Source: an uncultured SAR116 cluster alpha proteobacterium
GTDB taxonomy: Bacteria > Pseudomonadota > Alphaproteobacteria > Puniceispirillales > Puniceispirillaceae
Reading direction: 5' to 3'
DNA length: 21,811 nucleotides
Assembly: GCA_902520575.1 (NCBI GenBank)
Contig: CABYOG010000015.1
Span: 1-21,811 of the forward strand
A model generated the notes under the pieces. That model ran no database searches and was not told the origin of the DNA. It worked only from the letters and a program-made list of their open reading frames with translations. The position numbers and the translations under genes are program-made. Positions 1 through 7,649 of this stretch are shown here, piece by piece; the first letter of the stretch is position 1; every line of letters starts with the position of its first letter.

Positions 1-459
1 GAAATATCAGATACCTACAAAAAATCTGACCAACTTGTCGTCATTGGGCTGTTACGTGGTTCCTTTATTTTTATTGCTGATCTGGTGAGGCGGTTAAACC
101 TGCCTGTTGAGGTGGATTTCATAACAGTATCCAGCTATGGAAATGAGATGGAATCAAGCCGTCAGGTCAGAATCATCAAGGATCTGGAAACCTCCATCAA
201 AAATCGAGATGTGCTAGTGGTCGAGGATATTATTGATACTGGACACACGTTGGCACAAGTACTGCAAATCATGCAGACCCGAAAGCCAAAGAGCCTGTCT
301 GTCTGCACATTGCTTAATAAGCCCTCACGCCGAGAGATAGAGGTTACTGTCCGCTGGACAGGATTTGATATTCCAGATGAGTTTGTCATCGGCTATGGCA
401 TTGATTACGCACAGCAAGGCCGTAATTTGCCGCATATCGGCTTCGTCCATCGACCTTAG
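1..459 (+). CDS. hpt: Hypoxanthine phosphoribosyltransferase, 5'-truncated by window edge
   Basis: This purine-salvage enzyme transfers phosphoribose from PRPP to hypoxanthine or guanine in the cytoplasm. The reading frame is open from base 1, so the gene begins outside the window; 152 residues remain. The GTG at 85 is internal and is not the start, because the upstream codons read through the conserved LLRGS strand-turn of the family. The PRPP-binding loop is clear ([12 protein letters not shown], near bases 217-252). It is followed by the usual LLNKPSRR segment and the C-terminal [17 protein letters not shown] segment. The gene converges on dddP with only 21 bases between the two stop codons. 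Family assignment is firm; preference between hypoxanthine and guanine cannot be read from the sequence. Confidence 0.95.
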   Translation, partial: EISDTYKKSDQLVVIGLLRGSFIFIADLVRRLNLPVEVDFITVSSYGNEMESSRQVRIIKDLETSIKNRDVLVVEDIIDTGHTLAQVLQIMQTRKPKSLSVCTLLNKPSRREIEVTVRWTGFDIPDEFVIGYGIDYAQQGRNLPHIGFVHRP

Positions 460-480
460 TGCTTGGAAGCGGTTCCAGCA

Positions 481-1809
481 TCAGGCTATGAGCGCAGTTT
501 CATAAGGATAGCTTGATAAAGGTTCAGCTCCCGTAGCTGTAATCACGATCTGCTCCTCCAGCTTGACCCCTTCATGCCCGCCCTCTGCCCCAACATAGGC
601 TTCAACACACAAAGTCATGCCCTGTTCAAGACACCCATCATAGCCATGATGTTTAGCATCTTCAGGATATCGAATAGAGGGATATTCATCACATAAACCA
701 ATGCCATGCGCCAGCACACCATATCTGAGCGGCCTGAATGCAGCAGGCAGGCGGTGGGATTTGGCTGTCACCTCAGAAAAGCTCATCCCAGGCTTGAGCA
801 GTTCTATATTTTTCATCACATGGTCATAAGCAACCTGATACAGATGCTTTTGCTGATCGTTTGGCGGAGTATCACCTACAATCCAGCTGCGTGATATATC
901 ACAGCAATAGCCATAAGTTGAGACAAGATCTGTATCAAAAGCAAGCATATCGCCAGCCTGCATCACCCGTGGACCACATTCCTGGAACCAGGGATTCGTG
1001 CGCGGCCCAGAGGCCAGAATACGAGTTTCAATCCATTCCCCACCGCGCCTAATATTGCCAGCATGCAATTCTGCCCAGACATCATTTTCAGTGACGCCTG
1101 GTTGCACAGCAAGGCGCATTTCATCAACAGCCCGCTCACATGCATGAACAGCACAGCGCATGGCCTTCAGCTCATTCTCATCTTTAATCGATCTGGCATG
1201 TTCACTTAAGACTTGCCCGTCCAAAATCTGCACACCTTGAGTCTGGAGGGCCCTGTAGCCTGCATTTTCAATCTTATCCACGGCCAACCGCCGATTGTTG
1301 CCCCCATATTCACGCATGAGATCTGTGATTTGATCCGCAAAGGCCGCTGCATGCTCATCTGTGCGGTTGCCTGTTTCAAAATAGAAAAATGATGCCCCGC
1401 CCCGCACCTCACCAACCAGCGGCAAATGTACAGAAAGATGTTCGCAATTATGAAAATCAAACAGAATAACCTTGCCAGTCGGCGGCACAAAACAGGCCCG
1501 AGCAGAATTATGGGCAATCCAGAGCTGCATATTTGTGGTGTCTGTCGCATAGCGAATATTCAGCGGATCAAACAGCAACAGCCCTGCACAATCATATGCG
1601 CTGACCTGCTGCTGCAATCGAGACAGACGATAGTACCGTAGAGAGGGCAGGTCAGGAACACATAAACCGGCCTGTTCCCATTCTGAAAATGCCAGTTTGG
1701 TTGGCCCAATTTCCACACGATCATTCAGATCAGGCGTGCCATCTGGTTTTAAATGTACACGTCTGCTAGGATCAATTTTTCGATTTGAGCCAACAAACAC
1801 TGAAGACAA
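481..1809 (-). CDS. dddP: DMSP lyase DddP (M24-family, metal-dependent)
   Basis: DddP cleaves dimethylsulfoniopropionate to DMS and acrylate. It has the creatinase/prolidase (M24) fold but is not a peptidase. The 442-residue length matches known DddP (about 445). The N-terminal RKIDPSR and VEIGPT segments, LLLFDPLNIRYATD, and SGPRTNPWFQECGPR are DddP hallmarks. From memory of the Ruegeria DddP structure work, the metal ligands map here to D292, D294, D304, H368, E403 and E418. The catalytic Y366/D377 pair maps to Y363 and D374. All are present with a constant offset of three, so the enzyme should be active. The start is TTG at 1807-1809, chosen because GGAGAG lies 6-7 bases upstream; a GTG three codons in is the alternative. 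It lies 178 bases downstream of acuI on the same strand, which fits acrylate metabolism. Confidence 0.95.
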   Translation of the reverse strand: MSSVFVGSNRKIDPSRRVHLKPDGTPDLNDRVEIGPTKLAFSEWEQAGLCVPDLPSLRYYRLSRLQQQVSAYDCAGLLLFDPLNIRYATDTTNMQLWIAHNSARACFVPPTGKVILFDFHNCEHLSVHLPLVGEVRGGASFFYFETGNRTDEHAAAFADQITDLMREYGGNNRRLAVDKIENAGYRALQTQGVQILDGQVLSEHARSIKDENELKAMRCAVHACERAVDEMRLAVQPGVTENDVWAELHAGNIRRGGEWIETRILASGPRTNPWFQECGPRVMQAGDMLAFDTDLVSTYGYCCDISRSWIVGDTPPNDQQKHLYQVAYDHVMKNIELLKPGMSFSEVTAKSHRLPAAFRPLRYGVLAHGIGLCDEYPSIRYPEDAKHHGYDGCLEQGMTLCVEAYVGAEGGHEGVKLEEQIVITATGAEPLSSYPYETALIA

Positions 1810-1921
1810 AACCGTCTCTCCACGCTTTTGGTTTAAACCTCACCTGTTTTCAGCCTGGTCGGTCAATAAACTTCTGCCCATTCTGCAAGCGACAGAAAAA
1901 CATACAAATCCGTACCTAAAA

Positions 1922-1965
1922 GGCCTGTTTGGTCTTTTTAATGTCCATAAGACCAAGCCGAGGCC
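1922..1965 (-). terminator. Candidate hairpin/terminator between acuI and dddP
   Basis: TTGGTCTT (1929-1936) and AAGACCAA (1949-1956) form a perfect 8-bp stem with a 12-base loop. GGCC tracts at 1922-1925 and 1962-1965 can extend it beyond an internal loop. Read on the minus strand, the hairpin is followed by TTTT. It lies after the acuI stop and before dddP, so it could reduce readthrough from acuI. The T-tract is short, so termination is plausible but not certain. Confidence 0.45.
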
Positions 1966-1987
1966 GATTTTGATTTACCTCTGTCAG

Positions 1988-2977
1988 TTAGAGACAGACA
2001 ACATAGCGGCCCTGAATTTTTCCATTCAAGATATCCTTGCCAGCTGTTTCAAGATTATCAAGTGTGATTTCAGTTGCTATGCTGTCCAGCTTATCCAGCG
2101 GAAAATCATCCACCAATCTCGACCAAGCCTGAACCCGGCTGTCATATGGCTGGTTAACCGAATCAATCCCCAGAAGATTGACGCCACGTAGCAAAAACGG
2201 AATTACACTTGCCGGCATTTGATGGCCACCAGCATTACCAATGGCCGCAGCAGAACAGCCATATTTCAACTGTCCTAGAATACGGGCCAGCATCTCGCCA
2301 CCCACATTATCAATACACCCTGCCCAGCGCTCAGACTCTAAGGGTCGTTTAATGGCCTCTGCTAGTTCCTGTCTTGGGACAAGTGTTTCTGCACCCAAAC
2401 TTTTTATATAGTCACCTGACTCCTTTATCCTGCCTGTAACCGCAGCCACGGAATAGCCGAGCGCTGCCAGCAAAGCGATTGCAAAGGACCCCACACCACC
2501 GGCAGCGCCTGTTACCAAAACCTCACCCTTGTCTGGGGTCAGCCCGTGACGTTCAAGTGACTGAAGACCAAAAACAGCAGTAATGCCTGCAGTGCCAAAG
2601 ATCATTGACTGGCGCATATCCATGCCTTTTGGTAAGGGCACAAGCCAGTCTCCTTTGACGGATGCTTTTTCAGCATAACCGCCATGCCAAATCTCACCAA
2701 TACGAGACCCTGTTGCAATGACTTGATCGCCAACAGTATAGCGGGCGTCTTGGCTTTTGAGCACTTCCCCTGCAAATTCAACACCGGGAATTCGAGGAAA
2801 TTCCCGAATCAAACCGCCTTGCCCGTTCAAACACAGACCATCTTTATAATTCAAACCAGCATAACGAACACGCACAATAACCTCACCATCAGCTGACAGA
2901 AAACTATCTTCCAGGTTTTCAATGGTCATAACCGGTTGGCAATCTTCTGTCTGACCCATCAGAACGGCTTTAAACAT
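1988..2977 (-). CDS. acuI: Acrylyl-CoA reductase AcuI (YhdH-type MDR oxidoreductase)
   Basis: AcuI reduces acryloyl-CoA to propionyl-CoA with NADPH, removing the toxic acrylate branch of DMSP breakdown. The 329-residue length fits the YhdH/AcuI branch of the medium-chain dehydrogenase family (E. coli YhdH is about 324). Visible marks are LNYKDGL at residues 42-48, the PGVEFAGEV segment near 64-72, and the nucleotide-binding glycine motif TGAAGGVGS at 156-164. There are no zinc-binding cysteines, as expected for this branch. I chose ATG at 2975-2977 because AGGAG lies 8 bases upstream; an in-frame start 17 codons further up adds an unconserved stretch. Its place directly upstream of dddP supports the acrylate role over a generic quinone reductase. 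No acrylate:CoA ligase or transferase is in the window. Confidence 0.92.
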   Translation of the reverse strand: MFKAVLMGQTEDCQPVMTIENLEDSFLSADGEVIVRVRYAGLNYKDGLCLNGQGGLIREFPRIPGVEFAGEVLKSQDARYTVGDQVIATGSRIGEIWHGGYAEKASVKGDWLVPLPKGMDMRQSMIFGTAGITAVFGLQSLERHGLTPDKGEVLVTGAAGGVGSFAIALLAALGYSVAAVTGRIKESGDYIKSLGAETLVPRQELAEAIKRPLESERWAGCIDNVGGEMLARILGQLKYGCSAAAIGNAGGHQMPASVIPFLLRGVNLLGIDSVNQPYDSRVQAWSRLVDDFPLDKLDSIATEITLDNLETAGKDILNGKIQGRYVVCL

Positions 2978-3022
2978 GAGTTTTCTCCTGTGGACTTTTT
3001 TGTGTCCCAGAATGTCACAGCA

Positions 3023-3059
3023 GGCCAAAAATCACAAAGCCCAATTGCACGTTTTGGCC
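3023..3059. repeat. Inverted repeat in acuI upstream region
   Basis: GGCCAAAA (3023-3030) and TTTTGGCC (3052-3059) are perfect inverted copies separated by 21 bases; one more pair forms after a single mismatch. The element sits about 46 bases before the acuI ATG. It may be a 5'-leader hairpin or a two-arm operator for a regulator of acrylate metabolism. No regulator gene is in the window, so the function is open. Confidence 0.5.
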
Positions 3060-3063
3060 AGAT

Positions 3064-3093
3064 TTGTTACTCGTTCATGAGTATAAAAATACT
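3064..3093 (+). promoter_or_regulatory. Candidate divergent promoter zone (rhodanese / acuI)
   Basis: TTGTTA (3064-3069) and AATACT (3088-3093), 18 bases apart, make a weak sigma70-like promoter for the rhodanese gene. The palindrome AGTAT-AAAA-ATACT (3080-3093) overlaps it. On the minus strand the palindrome gives TATACT (3085-3080), a good -10 for acuI, although no convincing -35 precedes it. The ACTC...GAGT inverted pair at 3069-3082 lies alongside. Overlapping divergent promoters are likely here, but exact start sites are guesses. Confidence 0.35.
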
Positions 3094-3115
3094 AGACTAA
3101 AATCAGGACGCGCAG

Positions 3116-3526
3116 ATGAAAAGTTTTGACAGACAGCCCCCCAAGATAGCATTTGAGAGACTGCAAGCGAAACCAAATTCGTTGCTGATTGACTGCCGAA
3201 CCAAAGCTGAATGGGCTTATGTCGGGGTACCTGTACTGCCGGATGATCCCCAAAAAACCAATTTTATTGAGTGGGTTGACACAGCCGGGCAGCCTAACCC
3301 AGGCTTTTTAGCTGAAGTCAGAAATATTGCCCGCACAGACACACCCTTATACCTTATCTGCCGATCAGGTGTGAGGTCTGCGGCGGCCTGTCAGCTCTTA
3401 GCCGAATCCGGCTTCACCGAATTAGTAAATATTGAAGACGGATTTGAAGGTGAGATTGGATCAAACGGCCAGCGTGCCAGCGTAAATGGATGGAAATACT
3501 GCAACTTACCCTGGAAACAGGGTTAG
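3116..3526 (+). CDS. Single-domain rhodanese-like sulfurtransferase
   Basis: This is a 136-residue protein made of one rhodanese domain. The active-site loop is CRSGVRS, with the persulfide-carrying cysteine at residue 82. Upstream are the usual LLIDCRTKAEW strand (23-33) and the FIEWV segment. The six-residue C-x4-R loop is typical of thiosulfate or persulfide sulfurtransferases rather than Cdc25-like phosphatases. There is no signal peptide, so it should be cytoplasmic. ATG at 3116 has AGGA about 8 bases upstream. It is transcribed away from acuI across a 138-base gap, hinting at shared control with DMSP catabolism, but no direct biochemical link is known to me. The donor and acceptor of sulfur cannot be deduced. 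Confidence 0.88.
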   Translation: MKSFDRQPPKIAFERLQAKPNSLLIDCRTKAEWAYVGVPVLPDDPQKTNFIEWVDTAGQPNPGFLAEVRNIARTDTPLYLICRSGVRSAAACQLLAESGFTELVNIEDGFEGEIGSNGQRASVNGWKYCNLPWKQG

Positions 3527-3570
3527 ACTGGGTACTATCTGCGATTGCTAGTTGATCTCTATCTCACAAC

Positions 3571-3681
3571 CTACTTCTTTTGATCAGTTGCTGCAATTTT
3601 AACTGGCAACCCGCTTGTCTTCACATCAAGACCGAAGGGCTTTTCATGACGTTTGGGGCCAATGTATGTTAACCAAGCCGG
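3571..3681 (-). other. Start-less open stretch with coding-like composition
   Basis: In the 202-base gap between the converging rhodanese and livM genes, the minus strand has 36 sense codons from after a TGA (3682-3684) to a TAG (3571-3573). They include W-L-T-Y-I-G-P-K-R-H and end in I-A-A-T-D-Q-K-K. No ATG, GTG or TTG is in frame. It could be the decayed or frameshifted tail of a small gene, or chance. I do not recognise a family. Confidence 0.2.
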
Positions 3682-3728
3682 TCAATAACATGAGCCTATT
3701 TTTTATGTTTATTTCAAAATATAGATGG

Positions 3729-5066
3729 TCAACGTTTCGTCTCAGGGATAAGTCCTTGCGGTGCAAATCTCAGCATCAGCAGCATTATTAACCCCATTGT
3801 CATTAGACGCATATGGGCCGCACTGGCCAGAAGATGACCTCGCAAAGCGCTGGTTTCAGAAAGAGGCGCGGTAATGACATCCATCAGCCACAAACCGAGC
3901 GGCTCCGATTCAATCCAAAAAAACCAAATCACAAAACCACCCAGAATCGAACCAAAATTATTTCCAGATCCGCCCACGATGACCATAATCCAAATTAGGA
4001 AGGTAAATCTGAGCGGCAAATAAGATGCAGGTGTGAATTGGCCATCCAAAGTTGTTAGCATCGCCCCGGCGAGCCCTACTACAGCTGACCCAAGAACAAA
4101 AACCTGGAGATGTTTTGCCGTGACATGTTTACCCATAGCGTTTGCTGCTACCTCATTATCCCGGATCGCCCGCATCATTCTGCCCCAAGGCGAGCGCAAA
4201 GCTGTCTCAAACAACCAAAACAGCATCAGTAAGACAATCGTAAACAAACCAGCGTAAGTTAGCTTTACGATAATGGAAGACATTTCCGGAACATCTGTAT
4301 CCAAACGACTAGCAAGATTAATGACCCATTGTTCTGCCTGCAGGTCAATTTCATAGGGCACAGGCCGGGGCAGTCCATTAACATTCTTAACGCCCCGCGC
4401 CAGCCAATCTTCATTTTTCAGCACATAGATCACAATTTCTGAGATGCCCAGAGTGGCAATTGCCAAATAATCTGAACGCAGACCAAGTGAGATACGCCCA
4501 ATCACATACGCAGCCCCTGCTGCAAAAATGCCGCCAACCACCCAAGACACTAAAATCGGCAAATTCAAACCACCAATATGGCCCGCCTTAGCAGATTCAA
4601 TTGATTCGATCGCTTCGACAGCCGGATCTACAATCGCCCGCATAACAAGATATCCTGAAAGGATCACAGCCGTCATCACCCAGTACCGCCAACGGGTAAT
4701 GTGCTTGATTCGCCCCCAGACAAAGACAGCCAGAACAGAGGTCAGAACGATAATCACACCGCCCCCTAAAAGACCCATACCACCAGCCTGCCAGCCTGCT
4801 TGTACAGGCGGCATAGAGACAAGAACACCTGCTAAACCACCAAGCGCAGCGAATCCCATTATCCCAAAATTCACAATGCCGGCATAGCCCCATTGGATAT
4901 TTGCTCCTAATGTCATTATCGCAGAGATCAGACACAAATTTAAAATGGCCAAAGACAGATTCCAGCTCTGCAGCTGCCCAACAATGACAAACAAAACCGC
5001 CATGATGCCAAATAGAACAGGGATGCGTTTCTTTTCAAAAAACGGATGTATGGACTGTGGAAACAT
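3729..5066 (-). CDS. livM: Branched-chain amino acid-type ABC transporter permease, LivM family
   Basis: This is one of two membrane channel subunits of a HAAT-family importer. The 445-residue protein has many hydrophobic helices. Near residues 50-80 is the LGANIQWGYAGIVNFGIMGF segment, and further on are GLRSDYLAIATLGISEI, VNGLPRPVP and the WGRMMRAIRDNEVAANAMGK cytoplasmic coupling loop, all LivM hallmarks. It is slightly longer than E. coli LivM (about 425). The extra length is two soluble stretches, near residues 145-165 and 235-260. It is the last gene of the operon, starting 5 bases after the livH stop. No strong Shine-Dalgarno sequence is seen, which suggests translational coupling. Substrate is unproven: this family also carries urea, amides and other small solutes. 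Confidence 0.92.
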   Translation of the reverse strand: MFPQSIHPFFEKKRIPVLFGIMAVLFVIVGQLQSWNLSLAILNLCLISAIMTLGANIQWGYAGIVNFGIMGFAALGGLAGVLVSMPPVQAGWQAGGMGLLGGGVIIVLTSVLAVFVWGRIKHITRWRYWVMTAVILSGYLVMRAIVDPAVEAIESIESAKAGHIGGLNLPILVSWVVGGIFAAGAAYVIGRISLGLRSDYLAIATLGISEIVIYVLKNEDWLARGVKNVNGLPRPVPYEIDLQAEQWVINLASRLDTDVPEMSSIIVKLTYAGLFTIVLLMLFWLFETALRSPWGRMMRAIRDNEVAANAMGKHVTAKHLQVFVLGSAVVGLAGAMLTTLDGQFTPASYLPLRFTFLIWIMVIVGGSGNNFGSILGGFVIWFFWIESEPLGLWLMDVITAPLSETSALRGHLLASAAHMRLMTMGLIMLLMLRFAPQGLIPETKR

Positions 5067-5071
5067 GGCGA

Positions 5072-6082
5072 CTATATCGTCTTTCCGGCAAACAGCCCGG
5101 TTGGGCGGATTAAAAGCACAACCAGAAGAATAACAAAAGATACTGCGATTTTATAGTCAGTCGACAGCAACTGCACCAACCCTTCAGGGGCCCATGCTGC
5201 CGGCAACATGTAGGTTGCCACCTTTTTATAGGCAAAAGTAATAAATAATTCTGAAAACGCAATGACATAACCGCCAATGATGGCGCCCACAGGACTGCCA
5301 ACACCACCCACAATCGCAGACGCAAAAATCGGCAGCAACAAAGACAGATATGTAAAAGGCTTGTAACTTTTATCAAGGCCATAAAGCGTCCCGGCAAGAG
5401 CTGCTAAAGCCCCTGTAATGATCCAAGTGATCATCACTACACGTTCTGGATTAATTCCCGATAACAGTGCCAGATCCTCATTATCTGAATAGGCCCGCAT
5501 GGATTTCCCCGTTTTGGTTTTGTTCAGAAACCAGAAAATAAGCGCCACAACAATAACAGCGACGATAATCGTCACGCCCTGTGTTGTCTTTATGGCCAGC
5601 CCTTCATTAAGCCCTGTCATTTTCTTGAAAGCACGCGCTTTTAGCAGGAACCGCTGCCCATCGGTGAACACCCTGTCTGCCGGACCAATTATAAACCGGA
5701 TCAAGCCACCGAACGTAAACATCACACCAACAGATACAATCAGATAGGTCACTGATTCTGAACGTTTTTGACGGTAATAGGAAAAAACCAACTTGTCAGT
5801 GGCAAGAGCCAGCAAAATCGTCATAAGCATCGCAACGGGAAGCGCGATGAGCGCGGTTGGTAAAACGCCAAGACCGATGTTTTGTGCCTGCAGCCACCAT
5901 GTCAACAATACAGTAATCATGGCCCCAAAGGACATCAGCTCGCCATGGGCAAAATTGGAAAAGCGCAAGACGCTGTAAACCATGGTCACACCCAACGCGC
6001 CAAGGGCCAGCTGACTTCCATAAGCGAGGCCTGGCACGACAACAAAATTTGCAATTACAACAAGGGCATTCAGACTATCCAT
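5072..6082 (-). CDS. livH: Branched-chain amino acid-type ABC transporter permease, LivH family
   Basis: This is the second membrane channel subunit of the importer, 336 residues if translation begins at the ATG at 6080-6082. The GTG at 6089-6091, directly abutting the livF stop, is the alternative. I prefer the ATG because AGG lies 8 bases upstream while the GTG has only a G-run. LivH features are the N-terminal GSQLALGALGVTMVYSVLRF helix, the SNFAHGELMSFGA turn, the GKSMRAYSDNEDLALLSGIN coupling loop and the SAIVGGVGSPVGAIIGG segment. It is tightly packed between livF and livM, so the three should be co-transcribed. The DNEDLA loop pairs with the ATPases. Confidence 0.92.
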   Translation of the reverse strand: MDSLNALVVIANFVVVPGLAYGSQLALGALGVTMVYSVLRFSNFAHGELMSFGAMITVLLTWWLQAQNIGLGVLPTALIALPVAMLMTILLALATDKLVFSYYRQKRSESVTYLIVSVGVMFTFGGLIRFIIGPADRVFTDGQRFLLKARAFKKMTGLNEGLAIKTTQGVTIIVAVIVVALIFWFLNKTKTGKSMRAYSDNEDLALLSGINPERVVMITWIITGALAALAGTLYGLDKSYKPFTYLSLLLPIFASAIVGGVGSPVGAIIGGYVIAFSELFITFAYKKVATYMLPAAWAPEGLVQLLSTDYKIAVSFVILLVVLLIRPTGLFAGKTI

Positions 6083-6091
6083 ATTACACAC

Positions 6092-6796
6092 CTACCCCCC
6101 AAGAAACGCCTTGCGCACATCATTGTCAGCGAGCAGGGCTTGCCCTGTATCAGTATATCTGTTGCGCCCCTGTACTAGAACAAAGCCCTTGTCAGCTATA
6201 TGCAGAGCCTGTTTAGCATTCTGTTCAACCATCAAAATCGCAATTCCTGTGCGCGCCACTTCGATAATACGGTCAAAGAGTTCATCCATCACAATCGGGG
6301 ACACACCTGCTGTTGGCTCGTCCAGCATCAGAACTTTTGGCTGTGTCATCAGAGCCCGGCCAACAGCCACCTGCTGACGCTGGCCACCAGACAGCTCTCC
6401 TGCAGGCTGATCTGCCTTCTCCCTTAATACTGGAAACAACTCCAACACCTGGGAGAGGGTGTCGGCGATATCATCTGCACGCACAAATGCGCCCATCTCC
6501 AGATTTTCAAGCACTGTTAGGGATGGGAACACATTATTAGTCTGTGGCACAAAGCCCATGCCTTTGCGCACTCGTTCTTGAGGTTTCAGGGCGGTGATAT
6601 CTTCACCATTCATCAACACCCGCCCGGACCGCAACCCCAGCATGCCGAACACTGCTTTCATCGCCGTTGACTTGCCAGCCCCGTTCGGGCCAACAACGAC
6701 AGCAATTTCACCCTCATCCACACCAATGGTACATTCATGCAGAATATCTGCATCTCCATACCCACCTGTCATTGCCTCACCGACAAGATAACGCAT
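6092..6796 (-). CDS. livF: ABC transporter ATP-binding protein, LivF family
   Basis: This is one of two ATPase subunits that drive the importer on the cytoplasmic face. The 234-residue length is typical of LivF. Walker A GPNGAGKS is at residues 36-43, the signature LSGGQ at 135-139, and Walker B VLMLDE at 155-160. The LivF-type C-terminus follows, with the switch histidine replaced by the family-typical EQN (VEQNAKQAL). The start ATG at 6794-6796 has AAGGGA about 10 bases upstream. The gene begins 14 bases after the livG stop and ends adjacent to livH, so translation is probably coupled along the operon. Confidence 0.93.
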   Translation of the reverse strand: MRYLVGEAMTGGYGDADILHECTIGVDEGEIAVVVGPNGAGKSTAMKAVFGMLGLRSGRVLMNGEDITALKPQERVRKGMGFVPQTNNVFPSLTVLENLEMGAFVRADDIADTLSQVLELFPVLREKADQPAGELSGGQRQQVAVGRALMTQPKVLMLDEPTAGVSPIVMDELFDRIIEVARTGIAILMVEQNAKQALHIADKGFVLVQGRNRYTDTGQALLADNDVRKAFLGG

Positions 6797-6810
6797 CTGC
6801 CTGCTGTCCC

Positions 6811-7578
6811 TTATCTATTTTTCAAACCTGTGCCGAGATAAGCCTCAATTACATCTTCATTATTTCGAACCTCGGCAGCAGAGCCTTCTGCAAGGACACT
6901 GCCCTCAGCCATCACAATCACCGGATCGCATAAGCGGCTGATAAATTCCATATCATGCTCGATCATACAGAATGTGTAATTCTTTTCCGCATTTAACCGT
7001 TGAATTGCATCACCGATTTTCTTTAGTAAGGTGCGGTTAACTCCTGCACCAACCTCATCCAAAAAGACGATTTTTGCATCCACCATCATCGTTCGGCCAA
7101 GTTCCAGCAACTTTTTTTGCCCACCAGATAGGCGACCGGCAAGTTCATCAGCAACCAATTCCAGCTGCAGAAACTGAATCACCTCTTCTGCCTTTTCAGC
7201 CAATCTCTGCTCTTCCTCACGAACTATAGATGGCCGAAACCAAGCATCTATAAGCCGTTCACCTGACTGATCGGCAGGCACCATTTTCAGATTGTCACGC
7301 ACCGTCAATGTAGAAAATTCATGTGCTATCTGAAAAGTGCGCAATAGCCCTTTATGAAACAGCTTATGCGGCGGCAGACCGGTGATATCCTCACTATCAA
7401 GCAATACCTGCCCGCTGTCAGGTTTGAACAGACCAGCTATTACATTAAACAAGGTGGTCTTACCTGCACCATTTGGGCCAATAAGGCCTGTGATTGACCC
7501 TGATACGATTTCCAAAGAAGCATCATTAACAGCGCGGATGCCACCAAAGGATTTATGGATATTTCGGATCGAAATCAT
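6811..7578 (-). CDS. livG: ABC transporter ATP-binding protein, LivG family
   Basis: This is the second ATPase subunit, 255 residues. Walker A GPNGAGKT is at 34-41, LSGGQ at 150-154, and Walker B IVFLDE at 170-175. The family-typical EHDMEFI switch region is followed by the VLAEGSAAEV tail. The residue after the Walker B glutamate is valine (DEVGAG) rather than the common proline; ATP-binding residues are otherwise intact. I start it at ATG 7576-7578, giving the usual N-terminus. A TTG eight codons upstream lies at the base of the terminator hairpin and is unlikely. No clear Shine-Dalgarno sequence is seen. Expression would depend on readthrough of the hairpin at 7601-7632 or an unseen promoter. 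Confidence 0.92.
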   Translation of the reverse strand: MISIRNIHKSFGGIRAVNDASLEIVSGSITGLIGPNGAGKTTLFNVIAGLFKPDSGQVLLDSEDITGLPPHKLFHKGLLRTFQIAHEFSTLTVRDNLKMVPADQSGERLIDAWFRPSIVREEEQRLAEKAEEVIQFLQLELVADELAGRLSGGQKKLLELGRTMMVDAKIVFLDEVGAGVNRTLLKKIGDAIQRLNAEKNYTFCMIEHDMEFISRLCDPVIVMAEGSVLAEGSAAEVRNNEDVIEAYLGTGLKNR

Positions 7579-7600
7579 AAGACCAACCAGCAAATAAAAC

Positions 7601-7632
7601 AAAGCCCAGGCATGAAAGTCAGCCTGGGCTTT
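7601..7632 (-). terminator. Rho-independent terminator/attenuator between binding protein and livG
   Basis: AAAGCCCAGGC (7601-7611) and GCCTGGGCTTT (7622-7632) form a perfect 11-bp stem with a 10-base loop. Read on the minus strand the stem is followed by TTTGTTTTATTT. It sits 18 bases after the binding-protein stop. Such a hairpin lets the binding protein be made in excess over the membrane complex, with partial readthrough into livG. Confidence 0.85.
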
Positions 7633-7649
7633 GCGTAGGAGTTTTATGT

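Noticed and set aside
460..480. Short imperfect hairpin (TGGAA...TTCCA) between the converging hpt and dddP stops
   Set aside because: Only about five pairs and no T-tract on either strand, so it is not supported as a bidirectional terminator.
1697..2191. Plus-strand open frame of 164 codons
   Set aside because: Antisense across the ends of dddP and acuI and the spacer; its sequence shows no family motif while both minus-strand genes are clearly real.
1860..3688. CGGTCAATAA occurring at 1860-1869 and 3679-3688
   Set aside because: A 10-base match in a window this size is expected by chance many times, and the flanks agree only loosely.
4528..4887. Plus-strand open frame of 119 codons
   Set aside because: Shadow of livM; proline- and threonine-rich as expected for the antisense of membrane helices.
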